Part shown: positions 48,154 to 59,800 of the stretch, piece after piece
How the letters are laid out: each line of letters opens with the position of its first letter
Numbering within the stretch: the stretch's first letter is position 1
Source: Eutypella sp. D-1
Taxonomy: Eukaryota; Ascomycota; Sordariomycetes; Xylariales; Diatrypaceae
Length of the DNA stretch: 64,000 nt
Reading direction: 5' to 3'
Assembly (NCBI GenBank): GCA_023313575.1
Contig: JAJTTP010000015.1
Coordinates: 1,116,001 to 1,180,000, forward strand
Notes under the pieces: model-generated
Told to the model about the DNA's origin: nothing
Database searches by the model: none
Seen by the model: only the letters and a program-made list of their open reading frames with translations
Made by a program: the position numbers and the translations under genes

Positions 48154-51037
48154 ATGTCTAAGGGCCGCGTTTGTTTGTAAGGGAATTCCCTATTCCACGT
48201 TGTGATTTTTACCCCACATAGGGATATCGAAGGAAAGAGGCCTTGTTGCTTACTTGACCCTCTCTGTTTTTAGGGCCTATTCTGGCGGCCTCGATACCTC
48301 CACCGTAAGTTAAGCCGCTCGTCTCTTCTGTGAAATTACAACGTGATGAAATATCCGGCCAATTTGGAACCGGAATGCTGACATGAACGGCCGGATAGAT
48401 CCTGAAGTGGCTCTTGAACGAGGGTTACAATGTCGTCTGCTACCTTGCCAATGTAGGCCAGGAAGAGGGTGGGTGACTCTTATCTATATATGAACTCTTA
48501 GCTTCCCGTGACTGATCCACGACATCGCAGACTTCGCGGCCGTCGAACAGAAGGCCCTAAAGGTAAACCCGCCAGACCTTTTTTGCTCGATTTCTTACTG
48601 GAATGAGTAGGAGTGGTGGTTAACCGTATTGCGTAGTTGGGCGCCGAGGCTTTCGTCTGCGAGGACCTCCAGCGTGAGCTGGTGGAGGAGGTCGTCTTCA
48701 AGGCGATCATGTGCAATGCCTCCTTCGAGGAGCGCTACCTCCTCGGCACCGCGCTCGCCCGCCCCGTCATCGCGAGAAGCCAGGTCCGCGTCGCCGAGCG
48801 CTATAACTGCCAGTTTCTCAGCCACGGCTGCACGGGCAAGGGCGTGAGTTTCTACTCCTTCAGACACATGATTACTATCAGTCGCTAACTATTCCCAGAA
48901 TGAGTACGTCGCTTTCGTGTTCCGAGGGAGTGTACCAAGGGAGGCAACGCGAGAACTAACGACTTTTCTAGCCAAGTCCGTTTCGAACTTGCTTTTATGG
49001 CCCTGAACCCTGCCATCAAGGTTATCGCGCCGTGGCGGTTGCCCGAGTTCATCGAGAGATTCCAGTGAGTAGTCGACTTCTATCTCTGTTCGATTCCGGA
49101 TGGGGTTTCAACTATTCCTGTCGATGCCACCCATCAGAGACTTTGAAGACATATACGAATGACACCAGGGATATGATTGCTGACTCATCATACAATAGGG
49201 GCCGCAACGACCTCTTGAAGTTCGCCGCCGAGAACAACATTCCTGTTTCCAGTACACCAAAGGCTCCTTGGAGCATGGACGACGTTCGTATCCTTAATCC
49301 TCTTAACGAGCTTGCTTTGTGGTAGATACATCTCACTGACATCTAACTACAGAACATTGTCCACGTAAGCTATTTCACTATATCCCGACTTTTGGAGACA
49401 TACCTACTGGAAATCAACATTTCCGGGACATATGGATTGGGCTTTGCTTCGTTCTCTTAAGCCATGGGAAAGAACATACGCTGACTCCCATATCATAGTG
49501 CTCATATGAAGCAGGTCTCCTTGAGAACCCGGACCAGACCCCTCCCAAGGAGCTCTGGACCCGCACTGTTGACCCACTGGAAGCCCCTGACAAGCCCCTG
49601 GAATTCTCCATTCACTTCGAGAAGGGGTATGTTGCGCATCACCATTCCTTAATTGCCCCATTGACCTTGTGCCTAAGGGCCATTTCATACTCGTAATATG
49701 CTGTTGCGGGCTGGATTGTAGTCTTGGCTGACTTTGCACCTCTAGTATCCCAGTCAAGGTGGTGACTGCTGATGGTAGAGAGGCTACCGACTCGGTCGAG
49801 CTGTTCAAGCTTCTGAACAAGATCGGTCACGATCATGGTGTTGGACGTGTTGATGTGAGTCACTACTCCTTGTGCATCCTTGCTGGGCCGTAATATAAGA
49901 GTGAATGGCTAACCTCAAACAGATCGTCGAGAACCGTACGTACTCCCATGGTCCCCACTCATCTCGTCTGGGCCCCGTCAGGAAGAGATGTCTTGATGCG
50001 CCTTATTCGAAATTTGCGCGTCAAGCTCTCTACCCCTGAGCCAGACTAAGTGCAATATCCACCCTCAACAGGCGAAAGCATTTTTGAGATTACTAACACA
50101 ATATGATAGGGTTCATCGGGCTCAAGAGCAGAGGTACGTGTACTTCTCTATGTGATACTAAACAGTTTCGACTTCCAGTGATCGCTGACACTATTCATAG
50201 GATGCTACGAGTAAGTGATTCACGTGATAGTCATCAAGACCTTATAGTTCAGGGACTTGAAGTGGAAAACGGTGTCCATGTGCTAACGTTGCCAACAGTA
50301 CTCCGGGTTTAACCAGTACGTATTTCCAGCAGTGCTTTCCCCTTCCAAAGATATGTACACTATACACATACGGGGTATAGTTTAGTATCGCAAGACTTAC
50401 GAATATACAACTCTGGAGAAACAGTTACTAACGGGAACAGTTGCTCGTCTTGCGCACTTGGACCTGGAAGGTCTCGTGATGGACTCGAGAGTCCGTGAGC
50501 TTCGCGACCAGTTTGTCACCTTGACCTGGTCACGACAGCTGTACCAGGGCATGTAGTAAGTCATCACTCCAATATCCAGCGAGCAAGTGAACTTCTTGAA
50601 GCATCAGTATCACGACTTTATTCCAATAGATGCTAACGATCTCAACAGTTTCAGCCCAGAACGCGAGTTTGTGAGTAGTTGAACGTTTTGCCTGCACGGT
50701 GATAGGTTGCTGACCATATCCAGGTTGAAAACTCCATCGACTTCTCGCAGCGCAACGTCACTGGTGTTGTGAGGATGTCCGCTTACCGGGGCAATGTACG
50801 TTATTCCTGAATGTGATGTGAGTATGCACGTATGGCTAACCTTCTCTCTTCCAGGCCTATGTCCTTGGCCGATCCAGCGACGCGTCGAACCTATACTCTG
50901 AGGAGGACGCATCCATGGACTCCCTTGAGGGTTTCTCGCCTATGGACACGAGCGGCTTTATCGCCATCCAGGCGATCCGACTCAAGAAGTACGGCCAGCA
51001 GAAGATCAAGGACGGTGAGCCCCTTAGCAAGTCCTAA
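48154..51037 (+). CDS. ARG1: argininosuccinate synthase
   Basis: Nineteen exons: 48154..48176, 48274..48304, 48399..48468, 48531..48562, 48637..48843, 48899..48903, 48972..49064, 49199..49283, 49352..49363, 49499..49626, 49746..49854, 49923..49935, 50110..50133, 50201..50210, 50299..50315, 50441..50555, 50649..50670, 50724..50795 and 50855..51037. They sum to 416 residues with every phase closing. The protein is the normal full length: [17 protein letters not shown] (ATP-binding loop), the citrulline/aspartate-site regions [15 protein letters not shown] and [17 protein letters not shown] and the C-terminal helix. It joins citrulline and aspartate with ATP in cytosolic arginine synthesis. Eight exons are shorter than 25 nt, one only 5 nt (AATGA), which is remarkable for a filamentous ascomycete. 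Confidence 0.96.
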
Positions 51038-54036
51038 GTCGCCTGCTTCCCTGATTGATCCTCATTGCGGTCTGCTCATCACATGGCTGCGTCGAGTTGG
51101 TATCCGGAAAAGACCCGACTAGTGGACCATCACTTTGATGTATTCCGTTTCAAGACGTGGTAGTCTAAAGACAAATCGGCGAACTTGATTTCGAAGTTTC
51201 TGGTGGGTAGGAAAATCAAAATAAAATGAAACTTGCATAATCCTTTTGTCCAAGGCGTGTGGAAAATGACTACGATGAAAAACCTGTGGTGTACCCCTCG
51301 CCCCTACGTGAGTTATTCTGAGACTAACGGATCATGTACCCGTACTCGTGATCACCGCACGCCCTTCTGTATTTATAGTAAAGGGGGAGAAGGGGGCGAG
51401 GGGGAGCTGTGGCATCAGGCCCTTCGCGATAATGCCCTATACACATCGGTGTAGGCCGGCTCCCTGTTGACGTCTTCCAACTAAATTTCCACCTAGCCCT
51501 ACGCAACTGGGTGATACCCGGTAATACACAGGCAAGGCTGAATTGCCAGTCATTTGTATAGTATTACCGTCTTGCTAACTAGTAGAGCGCCTCGTCTTAG
51601 CTAGTTAACGCCGGGCTTAAAGTCCGCGGCTGTCCGGCAGATACTTAGTAGCTTAGTTTTAGATCCGCTTGAGTGCACATCGATCGTTGCTTTCGCCGGG
51701 GAAGTACTACTATTCGCAACGTACGCCGGCATCTACAGACGGGCTTTCCATGGCATATACTAATACCAAGAAGCTTCGTATACCTCGCACATCTCTCGTT
51801 GACAAATAACGGTGTCTCTTGCTTAGATATCATTTGAGTCTCCGCTGACGCGAGTATCTGCAATTGAGATAATTATCTGAAAGGAGGGGGAGGAGGGAGG
51901 CGGGGGAAGTGGTTACGTATGCTGAGGTCGTAATCGGTGTAGATCCCTTTCGCCGGAACGGTCAAGGCATAGTAGGAGATCCGTCGTTATCACTAGACCC
52001 GTCTGACGGGCCCTTCTACTGGGCCTCGCCCGGATGCTCAAAAGGGTAGCATGCTGCCCCAACGCAGTTGACTCATGGCAAGGGACGAAGCCCTTGCCCC
52101 CCACTTGCATGCATGCGCATGTAGGGACGGGTCGAACGACGAAACAAAATATCGTGAATGCATGCATGGCAATACCTGAGCAGCGGGTCTGGTTACTTCA
52201 CGGGTGAGTTTGCTCGCTGCTTTAAGTATATGCGCTTAAACATGAATATGCGTTTTGTGCGGTGTAAGCGGAAAATCGTTGCCGAGATCCAGGTGAGCTG
52301 TGCATACATAGTAAAGTGATCGGTCAATCGGATGATGATTGGAGCGGCGCAGACGGGAAAGCCGTGGTGAGCCTGTGACCCAACCCGACGACGTCGCCCT
52401 TGGCCAAGTCCGCCGTTGACGTATACAAGGAGACGCGCAATCCTCGTCGCCTCCTTCTATTGTCAAAGGGTCTTTCTAAAAGGCACGTCTTTAACTCCGA
52501 AGCTTGCATGGCTTACGATTGCTGGACTGTAATGGTTGGAGGGCAGGAGGGATATGTTCGGACGCTTTATCAGCTGACCATCAGTTATGTGCCTATTCCG
52601 TGGCTGAGCCGCCAACAACCTGCGAGGTTTTAAATTCCGCATAACATGATATCATATTCCCTACATAACCTGGATCTTTCCAAACGCTGTAGTTATCAAT
52701 TTAGTTGGCAGGTCAGCACAAGGCACATACATGTAGTGCCGCCGACCGATGTGACAAATTGAAAAAGAAACGCGCCTTGGCAGCTGAATTGCTAGTCATG
52801 CGTTTATGGCCTCTAGACTAAAACGTTAGCGGGCCAATTTTCGATAGACGACGACTAATTAGCCAAAGAGACGAGCTTTCATGCACCGCCGAGATTCTTG
52901 GGTATGTAAAGCACACTGCTGAACATCATTGTCAAGTACATGTCGTGGTGGGTATTTACGTGCATATGCCAGAATAGCCACTCAACCACACGGGCAGATC
53001 ATGTTGCGGTGTAATACCAGATAGGGAAAGTAAACACTCCTTCACTCTCCTCGGTTAACTGCTACAGGGAATTATGGTCAGATAAACGCCAGATAAATGT
53101 TACAAGCAGCGACTAGACTAGGCATAGACTAGACACTGTTCTTATTCCGACGGTCAGAGGAAACTGACTTACGCTGGGAATAGATAGCCCAAGTAACCGT
53201 CCCAATAGCAATAGCTGCGACGGGTACCTACGGACAGAACGGATAACGAGTGCTTTCGCGATTTGCCAAGATCAGCCAGCCAAAGAAAAGTATGGCTTGG
53301 CCTCCTGGGCCTCCAGGATCCCTGAGCGCATCTCATCTCGGCGATCCAATCGTGCGGCGCCTGGGCATGTCGAACCCTGTTCCTGCCACTCCACATCGCA
53401 CCCCCGGATAGCGTAGATCGCGGCAAAGATCACCACTGGCCGGGGCGTAATGATGGCAGCCGGGGGGTGCCACAGCATAGCGCGGGCGCAGGGCGCAGCA
53501 GCTAGCCAGCCAGCGCAGCTGTTCAGATAGCGCGCAGATCCCATTCCCTTCCCTCCGCTCGTAGGGACCAGTGTTCCGTCGCATCTCGTTCGTTCGTACG
53601 TATCTCCGGCACGGCTCATCCATCATATCTCATGACGAGAAAGGGCCTAAGCAGGCAGTAGTACGTGGTAGTAGTGCGTAGTAAACTACGTAATACACAC
53701 ACACATTCGCCGTCGCTCTCTTTCCCTGGATTTTCGTTAATTTTCATTCGTTCCCTACTAAGTAATGGTAATGCCTCTTCGGTCCCTTCCCTTCATCTCG
53801 ACGTTCTCCCGTCTTTACCTTTAATTAGCCCACGTCCCTCTCTCTCCGTCACACCCTCGGACACCTTAGCTTCTACATCGGAAAGCTGCCGCCGACAACG
53901 AGACCTTTGACCTACGGATCTGGGTTCTCCGAGAAGGAGAGAGTTAGGAGACGCCGACTGTCTGCTTTAGATCGACGTATAGTGCCCAGGACCTGAGCAA
54001 CCGGACTGCAAAGTAGATATAGAAATCCAATCCGAC
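51038..54036. other. 3-kb gene-poor stretch
   Basis: Between argininosuccinate synthase and the aspartic peptidase. Only short frames without recognisable domains; no repeats beyond small CA and GCATGC runs (52088-52115, 53696-53705). The last few hundred bases are the peptidase promoter and leader. Confidence 0.5.
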
Positions 54037-55929
54037 ATGAGGGATGGACATCTCACCATGCTGCTTGCCGCGGTGGGCGGCGCGGCCCTGACCGCGGCGC
54101 CAATGGCTGCGGCGCAGCGCGTTGTATCGATGAGCGTCGGCAAAACGAGCAAACCGCAACCGCCACCATCTCGCTTACGCCCGCGGTTTTCGCTGCGCGG
54201 GCGAGCCGACGACGATCCGATCCTGCAAGATCTGCACAATAACCTGACCGGCGGCGGATACTACGCCGACGTGTCGCTCGGCACGCCGTCCCAGTCCGTC
54301 AGCCTCATCCTGGATACTGGCAGCAGCGACGTTTGGGTGCTCGATAGCAACGCGAACCTCTGTACCTCATCGCGCATGCAGGCCACCTATGGCGGGGGCT
54401 GTATCGCAACCTGTGAGTGCCGACTTATGTATCTTTGATGTTTAAAGTAGCATTTCTCGCCTCATATCTCGTGGTAGGGGCTGGATCACACCGTGCGGCC
54501 CGCCAAACTCTAAGTTTAGGGCTGTGTGGCGTGCTACAACTCTGGCCCCCTTGCTTTCCACAAATTCCAGGTCCAATGAAAATGTAAAAGGTACAAAATG
54601 AAGGACAGTTCGACTAACCAGTGAAACATTACATTTGTGCTCCTCTTGTAGTCAACCCGTCTGATAGTTCCAGCTACACGGAACTCGAAGATGAGCCTTT
54701 TAGCATCAGCTACCTCGATGGCTCCGGTGCCAACGGCACCTATTTCCAGGACCACCTTACCGTCGGCGGGGCCTCGATCGAGTCGCTGCAAATGGGCCTC
54801 GCCGAGAGCTCGACAATCAACTCCGGCCTTATGGGCGTTGGCTACTCGACCAACGTTGCCACGCGCAACGGATACGCCAACATCATCGATGTATTGGAGG
54901 AGCAGGACATGATTGCTATCAAGGCTTATAGTTTATGGCTGGTATGTTCTCGCCCTGAACGGCTGCTGCCACGTGCATCATACTGGCACACCTTAGGATA
55001 GGGCATTGATACTTACCTACTGTCAATAGAACGACTATGACTCCGAGCAGGGCACGATAATGTTCGGCGGTATCGACACGGAGAAGTTCCTCGGTTCGTT
55101 AATAGAGGTGCCCGTGTTGCCCGACGAGGACTCGGGCATCTACCACTCGTTCACGGTAACGCTGTCATCGCTGGTCATCAATTCTTCCAACAGCGACAGG
55201 ACGACGACAATCGTACGCCAGTCCTCGCCTGTACCCGTCATCCTCGACTCGGGCACCACGCTTACCTACCTACCCTCGAGCCTCGCCAACGACATATACG
55301 ACGAACTCGGCGCCGTTGACGATACTTCCTACACGGGCCTCGTGTACATCTCGTGTTCGCTGTTGACGGACCAGCGCGACCTGACCTTCGATTTCCAATT
55401 CGGTGGGAGCGATGGCCCCCTTATCCGCGTGCCGATCGATGAGGTCGTCCTCGACAACGTGAGGCCGTATATTCAAGCTGGCCTGCTGCCCCTTCCTAAT
55501 GGAATGAATATCGATGAGGACGACGTGTGCTCTTTCGGGATCCAGCCCGCCTCTGGCATTTACCTTCTGGGCGACACATTCCTGCGCTCCGCGTACGTCG
55601 TGTACGACCTCGAGCACAACGTTGTCGCCTTGGCACAGTCGAATATAAACAGCACGAGAAGCAATGTGGTGGAGATCACAGAGAGCGGCATCCCGGACAC
55701 AAGCGGTGTCGCCTCTCAAGTCACCGCCGAACAGACCGCCACGGGCCTGCCTGGCGCCGGAAACGCCGGTGCTAATCCGACTGCCACTGGGTCCGATCGC
55801 GGCGGATCTGGTGATGATGAGAACGTAGGCGTCAGGGCTGTTCCTACCCCTCCTAATTGGGAGATCGCTTTCGTTGCCGCATTTGCGGGGTTTGCGGGCC
55901 TAATGGGCGTTGGTCTGTTTGCGATCTAG
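54037..55929 (+). CDS. pepsin-like aspartic peptidase, yapsin/GPI-anchored type
   Basis: Three exons, 54037..54412, 54652..54941 and 55030..55929, 521 residues. The hydrophobic N-terminus (MLLAAVGGAALTAAPMAAAQ) is a signal peptide; the second Met at 54058 may be the true start. A propeptide ends near a basic site (RLRPRFSLRGRA). The two active-site motifs are DTGSSDVW (D93) and DSGTTLTYLP (D295), both intact, with tyrosine-flap and YLLGDTFLRSAYVVYD signatures. A Ser/Thr/Gly/Asp-rich stalk and a final hydrophobic helix (IAFVAAFAGFAGLMGVGLFAI) fit GPI attachment at the plasma membrane or wall. Yapsin-type enzymes process secreted precursors or remodel the wall. It is the 3'-convergent neighbour of the PKS; a pathway link is not shown. 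Confidence 0.9.
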
Positions 55930-56829
55930 ATTTTCGAAACGGTGACCCCTCTTGCAGGACCTAAGTATATTCCATGCCATTGTATTGATACCATTTTTTG
56001 AGTTAGAGGAGTGAGGGATGTTGAGAAATCTGTGAAGTGAGCACACAGCATAGCATCGAGTCGGATATTGGCCACACCGTCACTGCATATACCACATACC
56101 ACATACCACGTACCACATAGCTACATCGCATGCACCGCATACCATACAAAGATAATGCTGTACATAAAGAAATGACATGATGCTGATGACAGACGCAATC
56201 TTGGGGAAACTCGGGCAGTGATGTGGCATTCGACTCTTGTCCTGCAGCGACTTAAAATGATCGAAGGCGTCGGCAACGACACATACAAGATAATCGTTAT
56301 CTCACCTAGCAAAGGCACAGTACAGTGCATCTATGCACGGACACACTTATAAGGCGTGATCGACCCGGTTTGTACATGGCGCGGGACAGGGATGTCACCA
56401 AATTCTTACAACGGTCACCAAGTACATGCACTCTTACATATCGCGATACGGCGGCTCACACCAACGCCGATTATAACGAAGTCTCGAAACAGTAGGGACA
56501 AATGGCTTGTAGAAAATAAAACGCGTTTAGGAAACTTACGGATAGCGAAACACTCGCCAATCCGTTATAATGTAAGTGCAACCGACCAAACACCCAACAT
56601 GCTCTGCTCACTAACCGTATGGGAAAGGAGGAAAAAACAGAAAATGCAAATTGTCAACCGACTCCACGATCGCGACCTGAACCATGCCACTGCTCTCCTC
56701 TAACATGGATTGGGCAGTTTATGCGTCAAACTAGGAACGAGGAAAGGCTCGTTCAATATACGTGGATATGTGCATGTATGTATAGGGGTAGAGGATGTAG
56801 GGAATCAGTTGGTATAGAGAACATGCTGT
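55930..56829. other. intergenic between convergent genes
   Basis: 3' flanks of the aspartic peptidase and the PKS. Contains a 7-bp tandem repeat at 56091-56118. No supported gene. Confidence 0.55.
56091..56118 (+). repeat. 7-bp tandem repeat (ACCACAT)x4
   Basis: Four consecutive copies, the third with one change (ACCACGT), in the shared 3' flank. Confidence 0.85.
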
Positions 56830-59800
56830 TTAAGCACCGTAGCCACCCTTCTCGACGATGAGGGCGCTGAGCTCGAGGATGCTCTGGTCGCTGAGGACCT
56901 CGAAGACACTGACGTCAACGCGGCACTCACGGTGGACCCAGTTCCGAACACCGACGGCAACGAGAGAGTCGACACCATACGCGCCAGGGCTGCGGTTCTC
57001 GTCGACATCGTCGACACCAATGTTCATGCTTTTGGACAACATGGTGCGCAGGCCCGTGCTGACGATCGCTGTGGCGTCCTCCGGGTCGGCGGCATCCTTG
57101 AGCATGCGCGGGAAGTTCATGTCGCCGTCTGCACCGCCCTCCGTGCTACCAAGCTCAGCCTCCTCGGGCATGTCGACCTTGTTGAGGTGTGCAAACATCG
57201 CTGTGCGCGTCCAGTACGGGTCGGCTGGTTTGTTTTGCCGGATGAGGCCACCCGTGCCAACGCCGATGACCACTTGCGCCGGCATTCGGTTCTCGTAGTC
57301 GGTGTGACCGGCGATGGCCCGCTCGATCAGCCGTCGGAAGTCCTCTAGGCGGATGCCGAAGAAGCCCGAGGCCTTGAGCATGTCAAGCGTGCGCGGGTCC
57401 TCAGCAAGCATACCGGCGCCTAGGACCGGGCCGAGATCAATCGAGACGGCGTGCGTGGCGGGAAATGCGCCGTTGATGTGGATTGCGAGCGCATCCTGGA
57501 ACGCGTTGCCCACGGCATAATTCGCCTGACCACGGCTGCCAATGACACCGGCGGAGCTAGACAGGAAGATGAAGAAGTCGAGATGCCCCTTATCTTGAGA
57601 GGCGAAGACCTCCTTCAGGTTCCAGGAACCAATGGTCTTGGGCCGCACAGCGGTCTGCCAAGCATCGTACGTCATGTTCTCGAAGACTGCATCGCGCACT
57701 GTGGCAGCACATTGGAAGACACCCTTGACGGGCGGCATCTTGTTGTTCGCAATTGCACGCTCAGCCTCCTCAACCGCCTCCCGGTTGCAAATGTCGGTAG
57801 TAAGCACGAGGACTCGGACGCCGCGGTGCTCAAGGAATTCGATGCATGATCGACCCAGCTCGTTCTTTACACCGGAGCGCGCGATGAAGGCGATATACTT
57901 GGCGCCGTTGGTTGCCAGCAGTTTCGCGATCTCGATTCCGAGGCCACCGAGACCACCGGACAAGACATAGGTGGCGTCATCCCGTAGGAATTCGCTAGCA
58001 GGGTGCACAGGACGTGGCAGGATCGGCACGGGCTTGTCGCCCTCCGGTCGGAAGCAGTATACGTGGCCGCAATGGGCGTTGTCGATGGCGGTCCGGAAAG
58101 CACTGGGCAACTTCGAGTAGTCGAAGGCCTTCAGAGGGAACGGTTCTGCGACGGCGAATTCATTGTGGAAATACTTTTCGCAAACAGCGGCAAAGGACTT
58201 GCCTAGTCGGTGCGGCTCGCTCTCGATCAAGCGGCTGAGGTCAAGAGCCATAAAGTTGAAGCCCTGATCGGCAGTGTTGATCAAGGCACTGATGTGCCTC
58301 TTCCTGGTAAACTTGATAAGCGTGCCCCCTGAAGATCTTGTTAGCCCATTATCATTTTTATCAGAATTGGGAAGGGGGAAAAGGGAGGGAGGATCTCTTA
58401 CAATCAGCTAGGCCAGTCGGCTCGAAGTCTTCATCGTCCACTGTCGGGTCATACACGACCCGCACACCCTTATAGTCAGTCATCCGCATAATCACATCGA
58501 CCCAGCTGCCGGAAGACGCGTTGATAATATGGCTATCAGGAAGGCCGTAGCATCCGCGCAGAACAGCTCTCTGATCCTCATCCGTCACAGTGGCGAATAT
58601 GGTGGCGCCGATAGACTTTGCCAATTGAATAGCGGCCTGACCGAAGTCGCTCGCCCCGATATGGATAAGGATAGACTCGCCCTCACGGAGCCGTTCTCCA
58701 AACGAATAATGCGCGACGGCATAAGGAGTTGGTAGGAAGGCGTGGTGGGGGAAAGCCTTGCCTGTCGAGCACTTATATAAGAGTGCTTGATCACACTTGA
58801 CCAACTCTCTGAGAGAACCGCGGGCAACACCAAGGACACGATCGCCAATTGTCAAATGGAGTACCTCCGAGCCCAATTCCTCAACCACGCCGTATAGATC
58901 CGTGCCAATGGAGGTGCTGTTAGCTCTGCCCATGACGATGTCTACATCAAGGGCGCTGATACTAGAAGACAGCACACGAACTCTAACCTCATTGGGAGAA
59001 AGAGCGTCCGTGGCAGACTGATCATCGTCCCAGTATAGGCTGTCCAGATCTTTGATGTCATGGATCTTGAGCTTAAGGGATCGGTCTCTGTGTTCACCGA
59101 AGGGCCGCAGCTCTGGCTCAGAAATCGTAGTTCCACGCTCAATAATGGCGTTGAGAGGCTCGATAGGGACAAGTCTGGGGATCATAGTCTGACCATCGCG
59201 CACAGCGTATTCTGCTTCCTTGAAAGCCGCATTCGATGAGACAAGGAATGCCTCACGGAATAAGGAGACAATACGATCATGCAGGTCCCCGATCTGCTGC
59301 GTCTCAAAAGACGTATCCTCGCTGATGTCGAGTGTCACGAAGTTCTTCTCAGGATACTCGGAGTGCAGGGTTCGGGCCAACGCCTGGAAAAGAGCAGCCT
59401 TCGGATCAGACACTTCCATCTGCGATCCGCGGGTGACCCAGAACATGCTCTTGGTTTTGACTGATATGGAATGGAATCCAGAAAACTCCTGCTCGGACAG
59501 GTTCCACATGAAATGGTCTCCGTCAGCCTCCAGAAGCGAGATGCAAAGCTCCGGCAACGACTCAGTACTGGTGGATATATCTTCCAGCGTGCGAGGGATA
59601 CCATTCAACTTCTCGCAAAGGGTGGAAATGAGCTTTCTCAGGCCAAAGCTGGTGGTGCTCGGGACGAGGATGAGAACAGGAGTGGTCTCATCCAGGCTCT
59701 CTTGGATGGTGGCTGAAGTATCCTCAGCAACAGGTGCGATCTCCCATTTCATCTCGGAGCAGAGATTCCGGTGGCTAGGAAGGAATCCACCTTCAACATC

